Assembly (NCBI GenBank): GCA_026260175.1
Contig: JAKCWW010009941.1
Coordinates: 1 to 22,705 of the forward strand
Length of the DNA stretch: 22,705 nucleotides
Origin: Reticulitermes lucifugus
Taxonomy: Eukaryota; Arthropoda; Insecta; Blattodea; Rhinotermitidae
Reading direction: 5' to 3'
In this document: positions 18,001 to 22,705 of the stretch, one piece after another
Layout of the letters: each line of letters begins with the position of its first letter
How positions within the stretch are numbered: the stretch's first letter is position 1
The notes under the pieces: generated by a model
Told to the model about the DNA's origin: nothing
The model's input: the letters and a program-made list of their open reading frames with translations, nothing else
Database searches by the model: none
Made by a program: the position numbers and the translations under genes

Positions 18001-20623
18001 AAGAAACCGAGAAGAACGTATTATAAGAGGAAAAAGTGGACATAGGTGCATAAGGAGTGCTTACAGGAGGAGAATAAAGAGTGGAGAAGTATTTATTATA
18101 GGACGGAAAGAGTGGATACAAATACAAGTACAGTGCTTATGTGCTTATGGGAGAAGGAAGAAGGCAAACCCTTGCATGTGGAAATGACCAGATGTAACAA
18201 CAAGAATAGAATCTTGAAATGGTGTTCTGAGACATGTTAACATGGTAATAATATTAGCAGGGGTGAGGCATCCATGTAATGGAAATAAGCGCTGCTTACA
18301 CTTTCAAATTAAATATAAACCTTCTTTGTTAGTAACTTTATGGCTAACACATCCCTCCTCTCACAGACCTCTAACAAAGAAATCCGTCAGATCATTCCTG
18401 CAGCAGCAGCAGATAAGTGATACAATCAAGTAAGTAGATCAGGAAGTGCATGATACAAGTTGTGCCTATAAGCTTGGCTAGTAAGCACTTGTACTCAGTG
18501 CTTCTGCCAGACTACATGTAATGCAACAGTGTATCCTGTGGTACCTTGCACTGTGTTTGTTTGTATCGAAAATGCATTTTGTTATTTTGTGGGCTGAATC
18601 TTGTTTTTTTATGATGTACCTGGTTCAACAGTGTTTACGTTTCACTGATTTTGAATTTGAATTAGTTTCTTTGTATATGCATACACATGAGCATTTTTTA
18701 AAGTGGTTTTAACCACCCACGATTGAAATGGAGGAAATGCTGGGTCCTTCAAGTGTCTTTTCTTCCTCTGCATATGACGGTGTTCTGGTAAGGCTAAGAA
18801 GGCAACAGTTTGGTGGAATTAATTACAACAAGAAAAGTGGCACAGTAGGGGAAGTCTGCTTCCCCACTTTCAGATCTCAGTACCAAAATGAAGCATTACG
18901 TTCACCACATCCAACAATTCTTGGTTGTGCGACTGCAAACATACATGGAAACTGTTCTATTGGCTATGCATTCCATTTTGTTATGATATGGTATGGAGTG
19001 ACATCAACAATTTCATGAAATTTAAAAACTGAAATAAAGATTCAAAGGCTTACATTACATCTGTAGTAGCATTATTAAATATGACATAACTAGAACACAT
19101 TTTTACATGACTAATGATCTGAAATTAAGTGTACAAATATCTCATCATTAGAGGACCGTACTAAGCACTACCAGAAGCAACAAAACTTGTTGGCTTGATT
19201 TTAACAATTCCAGCAACTACTACATCTGTAGATGGGTTATTCTCAGCTCTGAAAAGAATCAAAGCATATCCCCAGATCTAACAGTCAAAGAGCAGACGTT
19301 CTGGGTTGGCGCTGATACTCATTGAAAGGTGACTTTTGAAGAACATGATGCAATGAGTAATATTCTATGACTCTGTGATGGAAGATCTTCAACAGAAGGA
19401 CTGCAAAACTTCCTCAAAATACAAATAAAAATGTAAGTGGCTTGTAGAATTTTTTATTCACTGATCACTTTGAAAGTGCTCAGCAGTTGCACCAGCCATT
19501 GGCCTGAGATGCCATGCCATGACACCAATTAAGATCTTCTAATACAGATTTAAAAGGGCATTAAAATGCCTCCAACTTGTACATTAGTTACCCCCATGCA
19601 AAACAATAACAACAATAATAACAGTACTAACAACAACTATGGCAACAACAATATAACAATAATGGACGCTATCCCTGCCCAGGGCAATATAGTATTTTAT
19701 AAACATTTGGTTGAAGAGCCTTTAAAGAAACAAACACCTCATGCCTTGCCACTGAATGTTACTTAGTGATACAAAGGTGTAGGAGGATATAAAATTTAAT
19801 TAACATTATAATGAGAATGGAAGATGACACACTTGCAGAAAACATACTAAAATACACACCTAAGAAAAAGAATATACAGGAAGAACTCTGAAGAAATGCA
19901 AAGACAAGTTATAAATTTGGAGCAAGAAAAAGTCATATCCTCTGAACAGCAATGCTGACAGTAATGCCAGAACTTTATTCAGACAGAAGTGGAAATGTAT
20001 GCTTGATGTTACAGAGATATGTATACTACTGTAGGTAGAAATGTACTGCTGCAAAGCTGTTCACACTGTAATACCACATAGAATAATAGAAGATGTACTG
20101 TTTATATCCTTATTTAAAAAATTACAGTAATTTTTCCATTATATACCAATATTCATAAGTCAATATGTCAGCTACAATGATACTCATACGAGTAAGTTAA
20201 AATGTCGTTTACTCGAATATTGATACCTGGGTACAATAGTCTCCTGAATAGCTCTGACACAACACAGCTATTTGTGCAGTATATTAATAGCTAGGACAAC
20301 TACACATTCACTATCACTAGCATTATCATTCATACTCTCAACATATGCCAGTCAATATAAATGTGTAGCTACTAACCTGACTCTCTTCTGGGAAATCCTC
20401 ACATCTCTCTCCCCCGATTCCATAACATAAGTCATTTTGTTCAAGACGTGGTGCATCAGGGTGTGGAGAGCAGCGTTTATATGCTTCACGCCTCTCATAT
20501 TTACGTGTTCTAATGCGGACGCCTCTTCCACAGGTCACTGAACAGCTAGACCATGAGCTCCATTTTGTCACTGTACAGATGGGGTCCAGAGGTGAATTTG
20601 TCAATTCATCACTGGCCTGGGAA
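5847..20623 (-). CDS. Spondin-1 (F-spondin)-like gene, C-terminal seven exons
   Basis: Seven minus-strand exons join at 20623-20377, 17242-16987, 14719-14549, 11979-11774, 10419-10347, 7939-7880 and 6028-5847. Each inferred intron has GT and AG ends and every junction keeps frame (phases 0,1,1,0,1,1), giving about 1195 nt of coding sequence. The product has TSP1, TSP1, Kunitz, acidic linker, TSP1, short linker and TSP1, then a stop. Cys-rich TSP1 repeats with WxxWxxC and CSxTCG motifs plus a single Kunitz domain fit insect spondin-1/fat-spondin-like secreted matrix proteins, which normally begin with reeler and spondin_N domains; those would lie to the right of this window. The alternatives are papilin or another TSP1/Kunitz protein, but papilins usually carry many Kunitz domains. 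The family call is inference from domain order; the exon structure is read from the sequence. Confidence 0.8.
6029..7879 (-). other. Intron between linker exon and last TSP1 exon
   Basis: A 1851-base intron, GTACTA...TTTCCTACAG. Its middle (about 6120-7200) holds nothing recognised; a minus-oriented SINE occupies about 7250-7465 and an (AC)n run lies just inside the donor (about 7857-7869). Confidence 0.6.
7250..7465 (-). mobile_element. tRNA-derived SINE, same family as 12409-12813
   Basis: On the minus strand it reads tatagtgactagactactgg, then a B-box-like gatttgattcccgc, then cgagactggcac, then cccagggggtaaag and gcatgagttggcc. These blocks follow the same order as the SINE at 12409-12813 (tatagcgactc, agaatcccggtg, ccagactggcc, cccaggggtaaag, gcatggcgttgacc). 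It is old, with many substitutions and no clear tail. Confidence 0.6.
7880..7939 (-). CDS. Exon: 20-codon linker between TSP1 repeats
   Basis: This 60-nt exon sits between a good acceptor (attgctatttgcag) and a donor (AGAAAG followed by GTACTA). Both ends are phase 1, so it fits between the 73-nt exon and the last TSP1 exon without changing frame. It encodes LESVTDDNPTWGDASPLQK plus a split Asp, a hydrophilic acidic linker with no cysteine. The support is splice sites and phase only; no domain confirms it. Because it is symmetric, skipping it would also keep the frame. Confidence 0.6.
9275..9419. mobile_element. Foldback element, TCAAG..TCT.TGGGATATGAC ends
   Basis: The left end tcaagactatagtctcatgg pairs with the reverse complement of the right end, tcaagcttgtcttctgggat. 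The centre is a perfect inverted repeat CTCCATCTTC / GAAGATGGAG (9345-9354 and 9357-9366) with a 2-base spacer. The minus strand translates to LVFWDMTLCNLVDN, a peptide I remember as a frequent artefact in cockroach and termite gene sets, which agrees with a dispersed repeat. Confidence 0.65.
10292..10315. repeat. (ATAA)n microsatellite
   Basis: About six ATAA units, ending in aaacaag. Confidence 0.9.
10347..10419 (-). CDS. Exon: second half of third TSP1 (73-nt exon)
   Basis: This short exon encodes VHARNGGKPCPKKM, then LRKKKCKRSC, plus one base. It supplies the GGxxCP segment and the last two cysteines missing from the repeat begun in the 11774-11979 exon. The acceptor is tttctgttactag and the donor is TGTG followed by GTGTGT, which is weaker than the other donors here. 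It enters in phase 0 and leaves in phase 1. The highly basic tail (KKMLRKKKCKR) could bind heparan sulfate, as proposed for spondin TSP1 repeats (inference). The N gap lies in the intron before this exon. Confidence 0.8.
10514..10601. repeat. 45-bp tandem repeat running into the gap
   Basis: Two nearly identical copies with a 45-base period (catggcagtaacaatg at 10521 and again at 10566, one T/C difference) lead directly into the N run. Because 45 is a multiple of three, all three frames stay similar in each copy and produce misleading open frames. Probably a longer array was collapsed or left unassembled. Confidence 0.85.
10602..11539. other. Assembly gap, 938 N
   Basis: An unbroken run of N. 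The left edge is the 45-bp repeat and the right edge is inside a SINE. Confidence 0.99.
11540..11730 (-). mobile_element. tRNA-derived SINE truncated by the gap
   Basis: The minus strand ends in tttccccaggggtaaagtgg followed by ccggggcg, nearly identical to ttcccaggggtaaagggccggggc in the SINE at 12409-12813. The segment to its right carries a weakened tRNA-like head. Its 3' part is lost in the N run. Confidence 0.7.
11774..11979 (-). CDS. Exon: acidic linker and first half of third TSP1
   Basis: The exon opens with the acidic run EDEEDEDADV, followed by a Ser/Thr/Ala-rich stretch with the sequon NTS and a second acidic patch (SSDADTDEAAVD). It then enters a TSP1 repeat: DCVVSRWSQWSAC, CSVSCGRG, FKTKIRAIK. 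The acceptor is ccattactgttgcag and the donor is AAG followed by GTATGT. It starts with two bases completing the codon split after the Kunitz exon and ends in phase 0. The TSP1 repeat is cut by the intron after its second strand, so its last cysteines are in the 73-nt exon at 10347-10419. A SINE starts about 90 bases upstream of the acceptor. Confidence 0.87.
12066..12390 (+). mobile_element. tRNA-derived SINE, family I copy 1
   Basis: An A-box-like TGGCCCAGATGG (12074-12085) and B-box GGTTCGATCC (12117-12126) lie about 31 bases apart, the arrangement of a Pol III internal promoter. The body (gggatcactgttggac, ttggcactgggacaggtttt) recurs in the copy after 12827. The right boundary is not sharp. 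It starts about 90 bases from the acceptor of the exon at 11774-11979. A true tRNA is unlikely because no cloverleaf continues after the B box. Confidence 0.7.
12395..12407. repeat. Left target-site duplication of nested SINE
   Basis: atagctaagatgg, identical to 12814-12826; the next base is T on both sides. Confidence 0.85.
12409..12813 (+). mobile_element. tRNA-derived SINE, family II, nested insertion
   Basis: An A-box-like TAGTGTAGTTGG (12418-12429) and B-box-like GGATAGAATCC (12462-12472) are followed by a roughly 340-base body ending gccatagaaaaagaag. It is flanked by the direct repeat atagctaagatgg (12395-12407 and 12814-12826), a 13 to 14 base target-site duplication. It is the best-preserved copy of this family here; older copies lie at 7250-7465 and 11540-11730 in minus orientation. 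Confidence 0.85.
12814..12826. repeat. Right target-site duplication of nested SINE
   Basis: atagctaagatgg, identical to 12395-12407. Confidence 0.85.
12995..13430. other. Intronic stretch, T- and GT-rich
   Basis: Rich in tgtgtgt/ttatttaggt words; no gene, with only a compositional open frame. Confidence 0.5.
13490..13650 (-). other. Open segment of unknown nature, possible old repeat
   Basis: Open in more than one frame on both strands (minus strand includes PPHLRHCLFMLTPQEDLK and later YHLHGHGRLDQNC). It lies in the intron between the Kunitz exon and the acidic-linker exon. Those exons already join in phase 1, and this frame has no convincing splice sites, so it is not needed in the gene. 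The DNA resembles an interspersed repeat more than a protein exon, but I cannot name one. Confidence 0.25.
13860..14030 (-). mobile_element. tRNA-derived SINE, family III, minus
   Basis: On the minus strand: gtggttggcactcctgcttc, a B-box-like ttcaaatcttgacc, then gaggtttttcgtgattttcc and aattaggtcatggcc. This order is typical of a common arthropod SINE tail (ggttttccgtggttttccc ... ggccacggccgcttcc), recalled and not searched. Confidence 0.5.
14150..14435 (+). mobile_element. tRNA-derived SINE, family III, plus
   Basis: Contains gtcctatgttcaaactc (B-box-like), then tatggttttcctcac, ccactcaaattcc and a pyrimidine-rich tail, with the same layout as the minus copy at 13860-14030. The 108-codon open frame across it (from 14106) translates the repeat and is not a gene. 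Confidence 0.5.
14549..14719 (-). CDS. Exon: Kunitz/BPTI domain
   Basis: This 171-nt exon encodes exactly one Kunitz domain. Its six cysteines are spaced C-8-C-15-C-7-C-12-C-3-C, which is the family pattern. The conserved RWYFDS strand, the aromatic-rich ACLEFLYSGC segment and RGNRNNF are all present. The acceptor is gtttgattgcag and the donor is AAAG followed by GTATGT; both ends are phase 1, as is usual for Kunitz exons. The residue after Cys2 (P1) is Thr rather than Lys or Arg, and NNS, an N-glycosylation sequon, begins at P2'. The domain is therefore more likely structural than a trypsin-type inhibitor (inference). Confidence 0.92.
15195..15265 (+). pseudogene. Possible non-LTR retrotransposon C-terminal fragment
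   Basis: Translates to LIKSNRVRWVWHVPCIEYE, similar to the IKSRRLRWAGHVARM tail found in many insect non-LTR reverse-transcriptase ORFs. Only this short block is recognisable, and the frame is broken beyond it. Confidence 0.4.
15495..15851. repeat. ~99-bp tandem repeat, about 3.6 copies
   Basis: Units begin gttcccc at 15495, 15594, 15694 and 15792, giving periods of 99, 100 and 98. Each unit carries agcccctgtaaagagaaatgctcc, ccagagccttc and gagtccccagtaaaggagcc in order; the last unit stops near 15851. The plus strand is C/T-rich. Two ambiguous bases (15606, 15611) lie in the second unit. Open frames through it on both strands are compositional. Confidence 0.85.
16040..16112. mobile_element. 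Half copy of the foldback family
   Basis: agattcatgtcttttggaatg, then tgtcaattggtaaacag and atgttttgaagg follow the same order as 21804-21870 (gattcaagccttctgaaatg, tgtcaatggataaatg, acatttcaaagc). No matching inverted arm was found. Confidence 0.45.
16335..16357. repeat. (TG)n microsatellite
   Basis: Near-perfect TG dinucleotide run interrupted once by TT. Confidence 0.9.
16716..16865. mobile_element. Foldback element with ~38-base terminal arms
   Basis: The left arm begins gctctgctgggatgttgcac and continues ggtgttggttggtagtttg. The reverse complement of the right arm begins gctcttctgggatgttgtgc and continues agtgttggttggtaattg. About 33 of 38 positions agree by eye. The centre holds gaagatggga, related to the CCATCTTC core of the other foldbacks. 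No target duplication was clear. It lies in the intron just 3' of the second TSP1 exon. Confidence 0.75.
16987..17242 (-). CDS. Exon: second TSP1 repeat
   Basis: The exon is 85 codons plus one base and starts EEKPNCPLTEWSRWSPC. It contains CSATCGKG and the basic RRLRTRLR strand, then a longer acidic insert (NEETRTMYEHMEEGYNG) before the cysteines of MEDCL, VECDG and PSCEIS. The acceptor reads catcctatgttacag before GAAGAA. The donor is AGGG followed by GTGAGT, in phase 1, which completes a Glu codon with the first two bases of the Kunitz exon. A foldback repeat (16716-16865) lies about 120 bases downstream in the next intron. Confidence 0.87.
17880..17930 (+). pseudogene. Possible second non-LTR fragment
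   Basis: SLDRPRIRWRDQLTD resembles the GRPRRRWxDN(I/L) tail motif of insect non-LTR retrotransposon ORFs. The match is a single short motif. Confidence 0.25.
17935..18180 (+). repeat. Purine-rich degenerate tandem repeat, ~77-bp period
   Basis: gagtggacc (17955), aagtggaca (18034) and gagtggata (18110) head three degenerate units spaced 79 and 76 bases. Each is followed by a tacaagta/gtgcat-like block, then agg-rich sequence. The plus strand is strongly A/G-rich throughout. The open frames here are long because of composition. Confidence 0.4.
19200..19335 (+). pseudogene. hAT transposase C-terminal (dimerisation) relic
   Basis: The plus frame from about 19200 reads LTIPATTTSVDGLFSALKRI, KAY, PQI, a stop, then SKSRRSGLALILIE and another stop. 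This follows the hAT C-terminal landmark order: a Ser/Ala-Ser-x-ER-x-FSALRRIK block, then RLSGLALLxI. The residues usually reading ERxFS are changed to DGLFS. Two in-frame stops show it is dead. No terminal repeats or upstream transposase core were recognised. Confidence 0.7.
19598..19660. repeat. Imperfect (CAA/AAT)n tract
   Basis: Interrupted aacaataataacaac-type trinucleotides, giving poly-Asn in the forward frame. Confidence 0.8.
20377..20623 (-). CDS. Exon: first TSP1 repeat in window
   Basis: The exon encodes a full TSP1 repeat: DPICTVTKWSSWSSC, then CSVTCGRG, RIRTRKYERR, and later cysteines in KRCSPHP, NDLCYG and GERCEDF. WSSWSSC carries a C-mannosylation-type WxxW motif, and CSVTCG is an O-fucosylation-type motif. 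The 3' end is a good donor (CAG followed by GTTAGT), leaving phase 0 to the next exon. The 5' end is ambiguous: an AG at 20624-20625 (after ttatgttgc) gives 20623, and a second AG would start the exon at 20616 with GCC. The protein just before the repeat is hydrophilic (ASDELTNSPLD). The preceding exon was not found in the remaining 2.1 kb to the right. Confidence 0.85.
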
Positions 20624-20733
20624 CTGCAACATAACACAGGAGAACACTAAGTCCTTTGCATGCTCTCAAACTCTGTCTAATTTATCTATGCTACAACGAA
20701 ACTATCTACTAATTAAAATAATAATATTTTTTT

Positions 20734-20990
20734 TCATCGCTCAACAGCCCTAGTGGGCCTAGGCCTCCTAATTGTCAAGGTTTTGAGATCACACTCAGAC
20801 ACACCACGCTCATTAGGACTCCTCCAGACAAGTAATTGGACCGTCACAGAGACCTCTACCTGACAACACACAACACTCACAACAGGCAGACAGACATCCA
20901 TGCGTGATTCAAACCCGCAACCCCAGCAAATGAACGGCCACAGACTTACCACCTTAAACTGTGCAGCCACTGGGATAGGCAAAATAAGAG
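20734..20990 (-). mobile_element. tRNA-derived SINE, family IV, minus
   Basis: On the minus strand a tRNA-like head (agtggctgcacagtttaagg, then ggtggtaagtctgtggcc) precedes a B-box ggtttgaatcacgc (plus strand about 20903-20916). A body follows that ends in cactagggctgttgagcgatg and an A8 tail. Possible short target words (ttatttt) flank both ends. The 82-codon frame over it reads through the SINE. Termite SINEs of this type are known (Talua/Talub), but I cannot assign the family. Confidence 0.6.
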
Positions 20991-21183
20991 TATTGATCTA
21001 TATGAATTCTGGCTTTTGTGGCAGTTCAGCGGTAATGTGGGGCCCTGTTTGGATGATGCCATAGTATAGATGTTGGTTATGTTGCTGGCATTTCACACGT
21101 CCTTGTTCCTCTATTCAATATATCAAAGCACTTTCAACTGCAAAAGCCGAGGTTATCATAGTGGCATCAATAAATACAAAGTA

Positions 21184-21390
21184 TTCAAGTCTTCTGGGAT
21201 ATGACTCCACACTGATTCTTAGTTACTGACATTTCAAAGGAGCCTGTTGCCTCCATCTTCAGGGTTCAAATAGTCTAAGAAGAGCAATGAACTACTGAGA
21301 CCCTGGATGTGGGGGCATCAAGCTCCTCCAAACAGTCAGTAAATGGTTCCTGCTCAACATCACATCATATCCCAAAAGACTTCAGTCTTT
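21184..21390. mobile_element. Foldback element, best-preserved family member
   Basis: The left end ttcaagtcttctgggatatg and the reverse complement of the right end, ctgaagtcttttgggatatg, form the outer arms. The inner arms share TACTGAC, then a GGAGC block, TG(T/A)TGCC(T/C)CC and CAGGGT, in mirrored order (about 21223-21275 and 21296-21345). It gives the clearest view of the family layout: CTTCTGGGATATG ends, a TACTGACATTTC segment, and the CTGTTGCCTCCATCTTCAGG core. Confidence 0.75.
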
Positions 21391-21419
21391 ACTTCCAACT
21401 GCTCAGTGGATCTGTACTA

Positions 21420-21785
21420 TGTTTCACCCTATATATAAAACCCTATTTGTGTGATTGAGTGAGTCTCACTTTGTTGCCATGGTTACCATTGTTGCTGTGT
21501 TCTCTGTGAGGATGTGCTTGCTATTGTAGTTACAACAGCACCTGGTTTCCATGGAAATGTGAGTTATTTATGACTACCACCACAGGGTAGCAATGATATG
21601 AAAATCCAAGTTACAACTGCACCACCAATAGTCACAAATCCTATGCTGCACCCAGCATTATGAATAGACTATGCTGTCTTATGAATTGTTACTACCAATA
21701 ACACCTATATAAAGTTACAATATCTATTTCTAATTTGCCACAGTCAGTTGTAATGTGATTACACTTCATGAGATTTGAGGTTCAC
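21420..21785. other. Stretch without assigned feature
   Basis: Contains ccatggttaccattg / tttccatggaaatg words and probable repeat-derived DNA, but no gene or bounded element was recognised. Confidence 0.4.
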
Positions 21786-21799
21786 AGAGCGGTGTTGCA

Positions 21800-21990
21800 G
21801 AAGATTCAAGCCTTCTGAAATGTAACACTTTGTCAATGGATAAATGATTCCCGACATTTCAAAGCATTATGATGCCTTCATCAAACAGTTGTACCCTGAA
21901 GCTGAAGAAACTACAACCACTCACAATTCTGGGAACTATAATCGCAACAACATAGCAAAAGTCCCAGAAAACGTGCATCTTATTTATCCT
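21800..21990. mobile_element. Foldback family member or composite repeat
   Basis: gattcaagccttctgaaatg (from 21804), then tgtcaatggataaatg and acatttcaaagcattatgatgcc repeat the left-arm order of 21184-21390. The right part, on the minus strand (ttttctgggacttttgctatg, ttcccagaattgtg, ttcagcttcaggg), carries the same TTCTGGGA and TTCAGGG words. The arms are not clearly complementary, so it may be two repeats side by side. Confidence 0.45.
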
Positions 21991-22436
21991 TCCTTTGTAA
22001 TCGGTGGCCCCTGCAGATAAAGGCTGGCATATTAGTTTAAAACAGGACACAACATTCCGTCTAATTTACTGTTGACAATTCACTGTTATTCATAATCTAA
22101 CCAGTTGAAAAACTTCACTAAATAAACCAAAAATCAGTTAGTAAGTGTTGTTGATGTTACCCCTATGTTATTTAAACCTTCTTGTATCTTGTACAATGTA
22201 TTCCAGTATCAGACATTCATTTGCATTGCTCATATTTTATTCCTCTGAATGATCCTAGATGGCAGTAGCTGTTCTTGTACTAAATAAACTAATATGAGTG
22301 AAGAAATACCACAAAATTTGAATCTCTGGCTAAAATGATTAACTAAACTTAGAAATTCTGGTACATTTTTAGGATGTGCAGAGGGTGAAATATGTTCAGT
22401 GGTCTATGCAATGACATAAATTGAAGAGACAATACT

Positions 22437-22455
22437 ATGTGGGAGCTTCCCACAT
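22437..22455. repeat. Small hairpin at start of CpG-rich block
   Basis: atgtggga and tcccacat with a 3-base loop mark the start of the CpG-rich right-edge block. Confidence 0.6.
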
Positions 22456-22459
22456 AAGC

Positions 22460-22705
22460 AAAACGGCCCCTGCCAGAGAAGCGGTCGCAGACCGCGCACA
22501 GCGGCTCGCGAGACCTGATGGTCGATCTCCCCACCATGGCGACGCGCCAGCCAATCGCAGAGTAGACAGCCAGCGGAGGCTGCGAATAAAAGAGGCCACC
22601 AAGACCCGGACCACAGCGATTTGAGTTGAGATTGGTTGGTGTATTGGAGTTCGGTGTTAGCTGCAGAGGAGTGAAGACGTCCTAAGAACCGAACCTAGCG
22701 ACCAA
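22460..22705 (+). promoter_or_regulatory. CpG-rich promoter-like segment at window edge
   Basis: About twenty CpGs in roughly 245 bases contrast with the CpG-poor DNA to its left. A CCAAT word lies at 22551 and a TATA-like AATAAAAG at 22585-22592, about 35 bases apart, which is a plausible Pol II promoter on the plus strand. It may be a host promoter or the LTR or 5' end of a mobile element that continues outside the window. The spondin-like gene runs on the other strand and should continue past here. Confidence 0.35.

Larger units (their letters stand above)
17243..20376 (-). other. Intron between first and second TSP1 exons
   Basis: The largest intron here (3134 bases), GTTAGT to ttacag. 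It contains the purine-rich repeat at 17935-18130 and a hAT relic at 19200-19330. The parts 17345-17830, 18245-19150 and 19780-20370 show no supported feature; the open frame at 18728-19018 has no recognisable content. Confidence 0.6.

Noticed and set aside
17842..18045. Arg/Lys-rich 67-codon frame as a small basic protein
   Set aside because: Its composition follows the purine-rich strand; only one short non-LTR-like motif is recognisable.
18728..19018. 96-codon plus-strand frame as an unknown gene
   Set aside because: No domain, splice support or polyA signal tied to it; it lies in the intron upstream of a hAT relic and could be decayed element DNA.
20734..20982. 82-codon minus-strand frame as a further exon of the spondin-like gene
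   Set aside because: It overlies a SINE with B-box and A-tail and has no TSP1 or spondin_N features.
22536..22565. Strong Kozak ATG (ccaccATGG) in the CpG-rich block
   Set aside because: The frame stops after nine codons (TAG), and the position precedes the likely transcription start.
1..22705. CRISPR arrays, bacterial operons, phage or integrated viral genes
   Set aside because: No direct-repeat/spacer arrays, no ribosome-binding or operon layout and no viral domains were seen; the window is eukaryotic with introns.

Overview
The window looks like part of an insect nuclear genome. It is AT-rich, has introns of about 1.4 to 3.1 kb, and is full of tRNA-derived SINEs, decayed DNA transposons, foldback elements and microsatellites. 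Several repeats translate to peptides I remember from cockroach and termite assemblies, so Blattodea is my best guess. That placement is from memory and was not searched. Nothing suggests a bacterial, phage or viral region.

The one well-supported gene is on the minus strand and fills about two thirds of the window (20623 down to 5847). Seven exons join with correct splice signals and matching phases into the C-terminal part of a secreted spondin-1 (F-spondin)-like protein. The order is: TSP1 repeat (20377-20623), TSP1 repeat (16987-17242), Kunitz domain (14549-14719), acidic linker plus the first half of a TSP1 repeat (11774-11979), the second half of that repeat (10347-10419), a 20-codon linker (7880-7939), and a final TSP1 repeat ending in TAA (5847-6028). 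Two exons, of 73 and 60 nt, are too short to find by ORF length and are supported by splice sites and phase. The N-terminal part (in this family normally reeler and spondin_N domains) must lie beyond the right edge.

The gene's introns and flanks hold most of the other content. From left to right: an AAT microsatellite; a G/C-asymmetric tract; a CpG-richer patch at 670-1530 that may be a small two-exon plus-strand gene; a fossil Tc1/mariner-type transposase (3490-3960); a 133-bp MITE with TIRs (4506-4638); several members of a foldback family; SINEs in both orientations; a 938-base assembly gap with a 45-bp tandem repeat on one edge and a SINE on the other; a SINE nested in another SINE with a clear target-site duplication (12395-12826); a roughly 99-bp tandem repeat (15495-15851); non-LTR fragments; a hAT transposase C-terminal relic (19200-19330); and a CpG-rich promoter-like segment at the right edge.

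I found no new multi-gene system. The most interesting points are the Kunitz domain with an atypical reactive site, the two symmetric cassette exons, the stop codon six bases before a consensus donor, and the repeated foldback family.
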